From positions 1 to 22,681 of the forward strand of contig JACPXK010000096.1 of NCBI GenBank assembly GCA_016196565.1: 22,681 nt of DNA, in the 5' to 3' direction. Shown one piece after another: positions 15,878 to 22,681 of the stretch. Numbering within the stretch: the first letter of the stretch is position 1; every line of letters starts with the position of its first letter. This stretch comes from Candidatus Omnitrophota bacterium. Lineage in GTDB: Bacteria > Omnitrophota > Omnitrophia > Omnitrophales > Aquincolibacteriaceae. Made by a program: the position numbers and the translations under genes. The notes beneath the pieces are model-generated. The model did not search any database and had not been told where the DNA came from. It was given only the letters and a program-made list of their open reading frames with translations.

Positions 15878-17169
15878 GTTCGAAGTCCGATATTGTTCCC
15901 GGTCCTTATAACGATCTTCACCATGTCACCACTTTGATTTTAGGCGGCGGGCAGGGCAAAAGGCTTTTCCCGCTCACCAGTTACCGTTCCAAACCCGCGG
16001 TGCCAATCGGCGGCAAATACCGTTTGGTCGATGTGCCGATTTCCAATTCGATTAATTCGGGGCTGCGGCGGATTTTTGTGCTTACCCAGTTTAATTCCAC
16101 CTCGCTTCACCGCCATATTCACCGCACTTATCCTTATGAATTTTTCAATCAAACCAGTGTCGAGCTTTTGGCGGCCGAGCAGACGCCTTCCAATTTGGAT
16201 TGGTTTCAGGGAACAGCCGATGCCGTACGCAAACACATCCCGCATTTTCATCTGGAAAATACGCATACCGTGCTCATTCTTTCCGGGGATCATTTGTACC
16301 GCATGGACTATCGCGATATTTTGAAATTTCATTATGAGAATGATGCCGATGTCACGATTGCCACGGTACCGGTGCATAAAAAGGAAATCAGCCAATTCGG
16401 TATTATGCAAATTCAATCCAGCGGAAGGATCGGCGCCTTTTGGGAAAAACCCTCGGCCACGGACAAGGTTCAGCAATACATCATTCCCAAAACTATTCGT
16501 GACAGCTTTCATTTAAAAGGAACCAAAGACCTTTATCTGGCTTCTATGGGAGTGTATGTTTTTAAGCCGCATGTGCTGACCGATCTTCTCTCCGGCAAGG
16601 AAGCCGATTTCGGCCGTGAGGTAATCCCGAAGGCCATTCAAAAATACAAAGCTTATGGTTATGTCTTTTCCGATTATTGGCGCGATATCGGGACTATCCG
16701 CAGTTTTTACGAAGCTTCGATTGAGCTGACAAAACCTAATCCGCTGTTTACCTTTCTTTCCCCGACCGGCCGTATTTTTACCCGCGCCCGGTTTTTGCCG
16801 CCGTCTAAAATACTTTCCGCCGAACTCAAAAATGTTTTGATGGCGGAAGGCTGCGTGCTGGAGGGCGGATCGATTGAAGATTCGGTGATCGGATTAAGGT
16901 CCGTGGTGCGGGAAGGAACGGTGATTCGCCGCAGTGTTCTTTTGGGCAATGACATCTATGAAGGAGGCCGCCATGCCCATCCGATCGGCATCGGCAAAGG
17001 CTGCCTGATTGAAAATTGCATTCTTGATAAAAATGTCCGCATCGGCAACCGCGTTTCCATTACCAACACGGCCAGGGTCAGGGAAAAAGACGGCGAGAAT
17101 TATTATATTCGCGACGGTATCGTCATTATTCCGAAGGGGGCAGTGATCGGCGATGGGACGAAGATTTGA
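15874..17169 (+). CDS. glgC: Glucose-1-phosphate adenylyltransferase (ADP-glucose pyrophosphorylase)
   Basis: 431 residues from a GTG at 15874. The enzyme makes ADP-glucose and pyrophosphate from ATP and glucose-1-phosphate, the committed step of bacterial glycogen synthesis. Motifs: nucleotide-binding GGGQGKRLFPLT (residues 24-35), RSKPAVPIGGKYRLVDVPIS with the typical SKPAVP lysine, VLTQFNSTSLHRH, NWFQGTADAVRK, LSGDHLYRMDY, a DFGREVIP segment, YWRDIGTIRSFYEAS and a C-terminal left-handed beta-helix (GCVLEGGSIEDSVIG to IIPKGAVIGDGT). Length matches the family (about 420-440), and the sequence is close to the cyanobacterial/plant style. GAGG at 15860-15863 precedes the GTG, which overlaps the upstream stop (GTGA). 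It draws on glucose-6-phosphate via phosphoglucomutase, the end product of the giant polyprotein's pathway. Confidence 0.94.
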   Translation: MSSKSDIVPGPYNDLHHVTTLILGGGQGKRLFPLTSYRSKPAVPIGGKYRLVDVPISNSINSGLRRIFVLTQFNSTSLHRHIHRTYPYEFFNQTSVELLAAEQTPSNLDWFQGTADAVRKHIPHFHLENTHTVLILSGDHLYRMDYRDILKFHYENDADVTIATVPVHKKEISQFGIMQIQSSGRIGAFWEKPSATDKVQQYIIPKTIRDSFHLKGTKDLYLASMGVYVFKPHVLTDLLSGKEADFGREVIPKAIQKYKAYGYVFSDYWRDIGTIRSFYEASIELTKPNPLFTFLSPTGRIFTRARFLPPSKILSAELKNVLMAEGCVLEGGSIEDSVIGLRSVVREGTVIRRSVLLGNDIYEGGRHAHPIGIGKGCLIENCILDKNVRIGNRVSITNTARVREKDGENYYIRDGIVIIPKGAVIGDGTKI

Positions 17170-17416
17170 GTTTGCAAAGGCCTTCTTTTTTTCCCTTCCG
17201 CTTTTTTTGATTCTATCTTTTACGGCTCACAGCGAAACAGAAGAAACAAAGCCAGATCCAGCCTCTTCTCCCGTGCCGATTGCCGAAGTCACGGAACGAA
17301 TGCATTCCCTCGCCCAAAAATTGAATCATATGCCCGAACCGCCGGAACTGGGCGCCATTCAACTTCCCATCATCGATATTCCCAAACGGAATCCTGCAAA
17401 GACAGAAGAAAATTAG
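17153..17416 (+). CDS. Small exported protein of unknown function
   Basis: 87 residues. MGRRFEFAKAFFFSLPLFLI continues into LSFTAHS, a clear Sec signal peptide with likely cleavage after AHS at residue 27. The mature part is about 60 residues, Pro- and Glu-rich, with a short helix (IAEVTERMHSLAQKLNHM) and a PIIDIPKRNP tail. The ATG overlaps the end of glgC by 17 bases, and no strong ribosome site is seen. Its TAG overlaps the stop region of the convergent lptF/lptG-family gene. No family recognised. Confidence 0.65.
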   Translation: MGRRFEFAKAFFFSLPLFLILSFTAHSETEETKPDPASSPVPIAEVTERMHSLAQKLNHMPEPPELGAIQLPIIDIPKRNPAKTEEN

Positions 17417-18510
17417 TAGTTAGCTCTTTCGAGTGTCGCGATAGCAGCGGAGGCAAATAAAATATTGCCGAACCAAGCGCTTAGGAAAGGAAAAAACTGT
17501 CCGGATTTTCCTATGGCGAGGCCGATAGCTTGGAAGACGTGATAGGCGAAAACAATGCCGACGCAAAGAAGCACATTGAAGGCAATTACTTTGCGCGGCG
17601 CCGTTTTCCCGAGCAGGGGAATAACGGTCAGCATCATCACCAGGGCTTGCCACGGAGCGGCGAGGCGGTGATGAAGGTCTACTTTTTCCGCATCCACGCG
17701 AAGGTCGTTTTTGCGGAGGTTTAGAATCAGCTGTTTGAGTTCCCGGTAAGAAAGAAAAATACTTTCGCTGGAGGAATTGATAAGGTCTTTGGGAGAGATC
17801 TCGACTTCAGGATAGATTTTTTTCGCGAAATGGCGGGGTTCCCCCAAAACTTGTCCCCGCGAATCAATTTGATATTCTGTCACCCGGTCAAATTCCCAAT
17901 TTTCTCCGGTCCACCGTCCGCGGGTCGCGATGGTTTTCTGCCTTGTGTTCTGCGCTGCCTGATCAAACCAAAGGATAATCACATCCTCGACCAGCCCGCG
18001 TGAAGGCGAAAAGGTGCGGAAAAAATAAAGCCGGTCTTTTCCGGAAGAATAAGTGACATTCTGAAGGGATTTTTGAATATTGGAATCTTTTCTTTTTTCA
18101 ATAAAGACGGCGCGCAGTTCCTGGGCCGTGCGGTAGGAGGAAGGAAGGACACGGTCGCTCACAATAAAAGAAGCAATGCCTAAAAGAAATCCGAGAAAAA
18201 AAATCGGCCGGATGATGGTAGTGATTTTCAGTCCGGCGATTTTCATGGCCGTCATTTCATTATGAAAACCGAGATTAACCATGAGGAATAATGTGCCAAG
18301 CCACGCGGCCCAGGGCAGAATTTGTATGACCAGATAAGGAATAAGCGAAGCGTAATAATGGAAGACAATCGAAAGTGGCGCCTTATTGCGTAAAATATCA
18401 TCCAAATGATCGAAAAGATCCGCGATCAAAATTAAGAAAATAAGCGCCAGCGCGCAGTAAAGAATGGGTAAGAGAAGCTCTCTTAAAAGATAACGGTCGA
18501 GGACCTTCAT
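17413..18510 (-). CDS. LptF/LptG (YjgP/YjgQ) family LPS export permease
   Basis: 365 residues. The family forms the inner-membrane permease of the LptB2FG ABC transporter that extracts lipopolysaccharide for export. The N-terminus is typical: MKVLDRYLLRELLLPILYCA with a first membrane helix, then LPWAAWLGTLFLMVNLGFHNEMTAMKIAGLK, a hallmark segment of the family, and a third helix IRPIFFLGFLLGIASFIVSD. A soluble periplasmic domain (about residues 130-280) follows, then three C-terminal helices. Motifs do not decide between LptF and LptG, and the partner permease is not in the window. The ATG follows the comF TAA with no gap, so the two are cotranscribed. This gene implies an outer membrane with LPS-like lipid. 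Confidence 0.9.
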   Translation of the reverse strand: MKVLDRYLLRELLLPILYCALALIFLILIADLFDHLDDILRNKAPLSIVFHYYASLIPYLVIQILPWAAWLGTLFLMVNLGFHNEMTAMKIAGLKITTIIRPIFFLGFLLGIASFIVSDRVLPSSYRTAQELRAVFIEKRKDSNIQKSLQNVTYSSGKDRLYFFRTFSPSRGLVEDVIILWFDQAAQNTRQKTIATRGRWTGENWEFDRVTEYQIDSRGQVLGEPRHFAKKIYPEVEISPKDLINSSSESIFLSYRELKQLILNLRKNDLRVDAEKVDLHHRLAAPWQALVMMLTVIPLLGKTAPRKVIAFNVLLCVGIVFAYHVFQAIGLAIGKSGQFFPFLSAWFGNILFASAAIATLERANY

Positions 18511-19197
18511 TTAATTTCTCGACTCCAAAGGGGTGCGGGCCAGGGCAAAAAGATCCACGCGCTTGGCTCCCGCGGCTTTGAGTGTGCGGGCGGCTTCTTC
18601 GGCCGTGGCCCCGGTCGTAAAAATATCGTCCACAAGAAGAAGAGACTTTCCTTCAAGCCGGGCCAGGCGGCTCATCTCAAAAACATGCTGCAGATTAATG
18701 CGCCTTTCCTTTTTGGATAAAAGGCCTTGAGAGGGAGTATGGTGTTTTTTCAAAAGCCAATGGGTGCGCAGCGGAATGCCGGTATTTTTCGAAATCCTCC
18801 GGGCGATTAATTCCGATTGATTGAACTCTCTTTCTATAAAGCGCTTGTGATCGATCGGAACGGGGATAATGGCATCGTAATGATTTTCTGCAAGAAGCAT
18901 CCCGGACAAGGTTTGAATGTCTTCTCCGAAGACACGGACCAGCCAGCGTTTTCCTGCGAATTTAATCCCGGTTAAAATGTCCCGCACCGGCGTTTCATAG
19001 GGATACAGGGTCCAGCCTTCATCCAGGGCTTGAAAGCTTTCGCTTAAAACGGCATCTTCAGGGGAGAAACGAAGGGTTTCCAGCTGGGTCTGGCAAGGGC
19101 TGCAAAGGCCCGACTCGGTAAGCTCCAGGAGGGTGGTACAAACCCCGCAAGTGGCCGGATAAACAAGTCTTAAGAACGCCTCCCAATAAAGCCTCAT
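18511..19197 (-). CDS. comF: ComF family phosphoribosyltransferase-like protein
   Basis: 228 residues. An N-terminal zinc-finger-like part has Cys17-x2-Cys20 and Cys32-x2-Cys35 (ATCGVC, LCSPC). The C-terminal part is a type I phosphoribosyltransferase fold with the PRPP loop LLLVDDIFTTGATA at about residues 187-200. Family members take part in natural DNA uptake (ComFC) or handle extracellular DNA/nucleotides (GntX); the exact role here is not shown by the sequence. It is the first gene of a two-gene minus-strand operon with the LPS permease. A promoter with TTGCAG and TACAAT (see entry) predicts a leader of only a few bases. Confidence 0.9.
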   Translation of the reverse strand: MRLYWEAFLRLVYPATCGVCTTLLELTESGLCSPCQTQLETLRFSPEDAVLSESFQALDEGWTLYPYETPVRDILTGIKFAGKRWLVRVFGEDIQTLSGMLLAENHYDAIIPVPIDHKRFIEREFNQSELIARRISKNTGIPLRTHWLLKKHHTPSQGLLSKKERRINLQHVFEMSRLARLEGKSLLLVDDIFTTGATAEEAARTLKAAGAKRVDLFALARTPLESRN

Positions 19198-19207
19198 AAG
19201 GGGGCCT

Positions 19208-19235
19208 ATTGTAATGTTTTTGCCCCCTCCTGCAA
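19208..19235 (-). promoter_or_regulatory. Promoter of comF-lptF operon, near-leaderless
   Basis: On the minus strand TTGCAG (19235-19230) and TACAAT (19213-19208) are 16 bases apart, a good sigma70-like match. Transcription should begin at about 19201, only a few bases before the comF ATG at 19197, with no room for a normal Shine-Dalgarno sequence. Confidence 0.5.
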
Positions 19236-19263
19236 AGGCGAAAGATTACCCTCAAAAAAAAAC

Positions 19264-19291
19264 TTGTCGTAGAGGAGGTTTTTGTTATAAT
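19264..19291 (+). promoter_or_regulatory. Promoter of the rpsB-tsf-pyrH-frr operon
   Basis: TTGTCG at 19264-19269 and a perfect TATAAT at 19286-19291 with a 16-base spacer; TGT directly before the -10 box gives an extended -10 (TGTTATAAT). Expected transcript start is near 19298, leaving a leader of about 90 bases before rpsB. It diverges from the comF promoter. Confidence 0.75.
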
Positions 19292-19341
19292 ACACGCCGC
19301 TTCAGCCATACCGAAGTCTCATCAATCAATTTTAAAGTGCT

Positions 19342-19377
19342 CAGGCGGCCTGAGGCCGCCTGTTTATTTAACAGGAG
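19342..19377 (+). promoter_or_regulatory. rpsB leader with two mutually exclusive hairpins
   Basis: Hairpin A pairs CAGGCGGCC (19342-19350) with GGCCGCCTG (19354-19362), a perfect GC-rich 9-bp stem. Hairpin B pairs CCTGTT (19359-19364) with AACAGG (19370-19375), which includes part of the AGGAG ribosome site at 19373-19377. The two share bases 19359-19362, so only one can form fully. Hairpin A would free the ribosome site and B would occlude it. Ribosomal protein S2 operons are known to be autoregulated in other bacteria; whether this element responds to S2 is inference. Confidence 0.5.
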
Positions 19378-19389
19378 AAAGAGTCAAAC

Positions 19390-20313
19390 TTGTCACAAGT
19401 CACGCTAAAACAACTACTTGAAGCCGGAGTTCATTTCGGGCACCAGACTTCCCGCTGGAATCCGAAAATGAAAAAGTACATTTTCGGGGAACGAAACGGC
19501 ATCTATATCATCAATCTTGAAATCACCCTTTCCTGCTTAGACCGGGCCATTAATTTCCTCAAAGCGGTTGCCACCGAAGGAAAAGAAATCCTTTTTATCG
19601 GTACCAAAAAACAAGCCCAAGAGCCTTTGCGTGATGCGGCCGAACGATGCGGCATGCCTTATGTCAATCAGCGCTGGCTCGGGGGAGCGCTCACAAATTT
19701 TGAAACCGTGCGCAAATCCGTACGCCGGCTTGATGATATCGACAAAATGGAAAGCGAAGGCATTTCTCAATTCGTGACTAAAAAAGAAGTCCTCGAGCTT
19801 CGTAAAGAGCGCGAAAAACTTATGAAGAATTTAGTCGGCATCCGCAATATGAAAAGACTTCCGGGCGCCGCTTTTGTGATCGATTCCAAAAAAGAAGAAA
19901 ACGCCATCAAGGAAGCTGTTAAACTCGGCATTCCGATTGTGGCAGTTCTGGATACCAATTGCGATCCGGATTTGGTGGATTATCCCTTGCCGGGCAATGA
20001 TGACGCGATTCGCGCCATCAAACTTTTCTGCGAACTTGCCGCGCAGTCCATTCAGGAAGGCCGCCGTCAAGCGCAAATCCCGCTTGTCGCCAAAGAAGAA
20101 AGAATTGCCTCCGCTGAAACACCCGAAAGTACGGATGCGGCCGACTCTGACAGTGAAGCCGCCGCGGATTCCGAATCGATTGAAATTATTCCCGACGCCA
20201 TTGAAGAAAAATTGGCGGAACGTTTTGAAGCGGGCAAAGACGTCTTAGTCGAAAAAGATACCAAACTCAAAGTCAAAAAACCCGGCCGTAAAGATTCCGG
20301 CCGTTCCAAATAA
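19390..20313 (+). CDS. rpsB: 30S ribosomal protein S2
   Basis: 307 residues from a TTG start; the protein begins [20 protein letters not shown], exactly where S2 proteins start, so TTG is favoured even though AGGAG (19373-19377) is 12 bases away. Family motifs include [67 protein letters not shown] and [29 protein letters not shown]2 joins the small subunit late and anchors S1. The core ends near residue 230. An acidic then basic tail of about 70 residues (Glu/Asp/Ser-rich, then [10 protein letters not shown]) is longer than in most bacterial S2 proteins. The tsf gene follows immediately. Confidence 0.96.
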   Translation: MSQVTLKQLLEAGVHFGHQTSRWNPKMKKYIFGERNGIYIINLEITLSCLDRAINFLKAVATEGKEILFIGTKKQAQEPLRDAAERCGMPYVNQRWLGGALTNFETVRKSVRRLDDIDKMESEGISQFVTKKEVLELRKEREKLMKNLVGIRNMKRLPGAAFVIDSKKEENAIKEAVKLGIPIVAVLDTNCDPDLVDYPLPGNDDAIRAIKLFCELAAQSIQEGRRQAQIPLVAKEERIASAETPESTDAADSDSEAAADSESIEIIPDAIEEKLAERFEAGKDVLVEKDTKLKVKKPGRKDSGRSK

Positions 20314-20325
20314 GTGACGCTGGCC

Positions 20326-21713
<1,388 letters not shown>

Positions 21714-21720
21714 GAATAGC

Positions 21721-21773
21721 CCTGAGACTCATGTCTCAGGACCATAAGCGGATTGAAACTTGAAGTTTCAATC
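21721..21773 (+). repeat. Pair of palindromic hairpins between pyrH and frr
   Basis: First hairpin: CCTGAGAC (21721-21728), loop TCAT, GTCTCAGG (21733-21740). Second: GATTGAAACTT (21751-21761) mirrored by AAGTTTCAATC (21763-21773) around one central base. They fill most of the 74-base gap. The second ends just upstream of the frr ribosome site GGGAGG (21777-21782). They could be intergenic repeat (REP-like) units or mRNA stabilisers; neither has a T-run, so termination is unlikely. Confidence 0.6.
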
Positions 21774-21787
21774 CATGGGAGGACAAG

Positions 21788-22360
21788 ATGCCGGAAGTGA
21801 TGGATACCAAAAAAATTGTCGATGAAACCCAGAAAAAAATGACGAAGTCCGTGGAGGTAACGAAAAAAGAATTTCAAAATCTCCGTACGGGCCGTGCGTC
21901 CATTGCATTAGTAGAAGGAATTCAGGTGGATTATTACAATACGCCTACGCCACTGAAGGGGCTGTCTTCCATCACGACACCCGATCCCAAAACCATTGCG
22001 ATTCAACCTTGGGACCCTTCGATTATCGCGGAAATTGATAAAGCCATTCAAAAATCAGGGCTTGGCCTTACGCCCGTCAATGACGGCAAAGTGACACGGA
22101 TTCAAATTCCGTCCCTTACCACGGAACGGCGCGAAGAATTGACCAAGCTCGTGCGCAAAGTGGCCGAGGAAGGGCGCGTGGCCATTCGCAATGCGCGGCA
22201 TGAGGGAATTGAGCATGTGAAAAAGCTGGAAAAAGCCAAAACCATCCCGGAAGATATTTCACATGGGACTCAAAAAGAAATTCAAAAAATTACGGACAAA
22301 TTTATCGCCCAGGTGGATGAAGCCCTGAAACATAAAGAAGGGGAAATTCATTCCATTTAA
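21788..22360 (+). CDS. frr: Ribosome recycling factor
   Basis: 190 residues (family about 185). It splits the post-termination ribosome with EF-G. Motifs: FQNLRTGRASIALVEGIQVDYYNTPTPLKGLSSITTPDPKTIAIQPWD is seen in pieces as NLRTGRAS, VDYYNTPTPL and IQPWDPS; then AIQKSGLGLTPVNDGKVTRIQIP, LTTERREELTKLVRKVAEEGRVAIRNAR and the C-terminal KEIQKITDKFIAQVDEALKHKEGEI. A strong GGGAGG ribosome site lies five bases before the ATG. It ends the translation operon; the tRNA genes start 34 bases later. Confidence 0.96.
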   Translation: MPEVMDTKKIVDETQKKMTKSVEVTKKEFQNLRTGRASIALVEGIQVDYYNTPTPLKGLSSITTPDPKTIAIQPWDPSIIAEIDKAIQKSGLGLTPVNDGKVTRIQIPSLTTERREELTKLVRKVAEEGRVAIRNARHEGIEHVKKLEKAKTIPEDISHGTQKEIQKITDKFIAQVDEALKHKEGEIHSI

Positions 22361-22394
22361 GTCGGCCTTGGGTGCAGGCCATACAGTATTCCAT

Positions 22395-22468
22395 GAGCCC
22401 GTAGCTCAGTCTGGTAGAGCACTGCCCTTTTAAGGCAGGTGTCGATGGTTCGAATCCATCCGGGCTCA
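22395..22468 (+). tRNA. tRNA-Lys(UUU)
   Basis: The seven-base acceptor GAGCCCG pairs perfectly with CGGGCTC. The D arm is GCTC/GAGC, the anticodon arm CTGCC/GGCAG with loop CTTTTAA (anticodon TTT) and the T arm GATGG/CCATC with loop TTCGAAT. The discriminator is A and CCA is not encoded. It may be cotranscribed with frr. Confidence 0.95.
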
Positions 22469-22507
22469 CATTCAATACACGAGGCCACCGCCCCGAGTGA
22501 TTGAATA

Positions 22508-22531
22508 GCACTTTTCGAACAAGAAAAGTGC
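22508..22531 (+). other. Perfect 9-bp stem-loop in the tRNA spacer
   Basis: GCACTTTTC (22508-22516) pairs with GAAAAGTGC (22523-22531) around loop GAACAA. It lies between the Lys and Glu tRNAs. No T-run follows, so it looks more like a processing or spacer structure than a terminator. An outer pair ATTCAAT (22470-22476) and ATTGAAT (22500-22506) precedes it. Confidence 0.5.
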
Positions 22532-22541
22532 AGATTCACAC

Positions 22542-22616
22542 GTCCCCATCGTCTAGGTCGGTCTAGGACACTAGATTTTCATTCTAGCAACAGGGGTTCA
22601 AATCCCCTTGGGGACG
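22542..22616 (+). tRNA. tRNA-Glu(UUC)
   Basis: The acceptor GTCCCCA pairs with TGGGGAC and the discriminator is G, as is usual for bacterial tRNA-Glu. The anticodon stem CTAGA/TCTAG has a loop with anticodon TTC, and the T arm is AGGGG/CCCCT with loop TTCAAAT. CCA is not encoded. Confidence 0.95.
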
Positions 22617-22627
22617 CTTTCCTTCCC

Positions 22628-22658
22628 AAGTCTTTGATAGGCAAAGAGTTAAAGACTT
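22628..22658 (+). repeat. Inverted repeat after tRNA-Glu
   Basis: AAGTCTTT (22628-22635) and AAAGACTT (22651-22658) form 8-bp arms with a 15-base loop. It may mark the end of the tRNA transcript, but the long loop and lack of a T-run make a terminator call weak. Nothing else is seen to the end of the window. Confidence 0.3.
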
Positions 22659-22681
22659 GAACTTTAAATAATTGAACAAAA

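Noticed and set aside
21751..21773. GATTGAAA-containing palindrome as a CRISPR repeat
   Set aside because: It resembles the end of some CRISPR repeats, but there is a single copy without spacers and no cas genes.
22508..22531. Stem-loop in the tRNA spacer as a rho-independent terminator
   Set aside because: No T-run follows the stem, and a second tRNA gene starts 11 bases later.
22302..22539. Minus-strand frames with 'DGFEPSTPAL...' translation
   Set aside because: This is the well-known spurious protein made by translating the antisense of a tRNA gene; the real feature is tRNA-Lys.

Overview
The window looks like a chromosomal segment of a Gram-negative, deep-branching bacterium. I favour the candidate phylum Omnitrophota (OP3) or a close relative. 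This rests on a giant multi-enzyme gene, an LptF/LptG-type permease (which implies an outer membrane with LPS), tRNA genes without encoded CCA and a standard rpsB-tsf-pyrH-frr block. The lineage call is inference from recalled features of that phylum, not a computed placement.

Region 1 (1-13241) is one uninterrupted reading frame, open at the left edge, giving at least 4410 residues (roughly 480 kDa). It is a chain of central-carbon enzymes: phosphoglycerate kinase (N-terminal part outside the window), a GAPDH-fold domain without its catalytic cysteine, an apparently intact GAPDH, a cupin-type glucose-6-phosphate isomerase, a long unrecognised helical region, a degenerate triosephosphate isomerase-like domain, a triosephosphate isomerase with His and Glu but no Lys, a GlpX-type fructose-1,6-bisphosphatase, two LacD-type class I aldolases and an unrecognised C-terminal domain. 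Together these cover every step from 3-phosphoglycerate to glucose-6-phosphate. This gluconeogenic polyprotein is the main discovery candidate. Several enzymes occur as a degraded copy followed by an intact-looking one, and the whole protein has only three cysteines.

Region 2 (13242-17416, + strand) holds a 31-residue membrane microprotein with a perfect Shine-Dalgarno sequence, a small exported protein, and a zinc-ribbon/transmembrane/helical protein whose promoter predicts a leaderless mRNA. A tightly overlapped cluster follows: a degenerate receiver-domain protein, a coiled-coil protein, glgC (ADP-glucose pyrophosphorylase) and a small exported protein. GlgC lies downstream of glucose-6-phosphate on the way to glycogen, so it fits a gluconeogenic role for region 1.

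Region 3 (17413-19197, - strand) is comF followed directly by an lptF/lptG-family gene, converging on region 2 with a 4-base overlap of stop regions.

Region 4 (19198-22681, + strand) starts with divergent promoters and a structured rpsB leader, then rpsB-tsf-pyrH-frr (translation plus UMP kinase), then tRNA-Lys(UUU) and tRNA-Glu(UUC). Palindromic elements lie between pyrH and frr and between the tRNAs. I see no insertion sequence, integrase, CRISPR array or origin.
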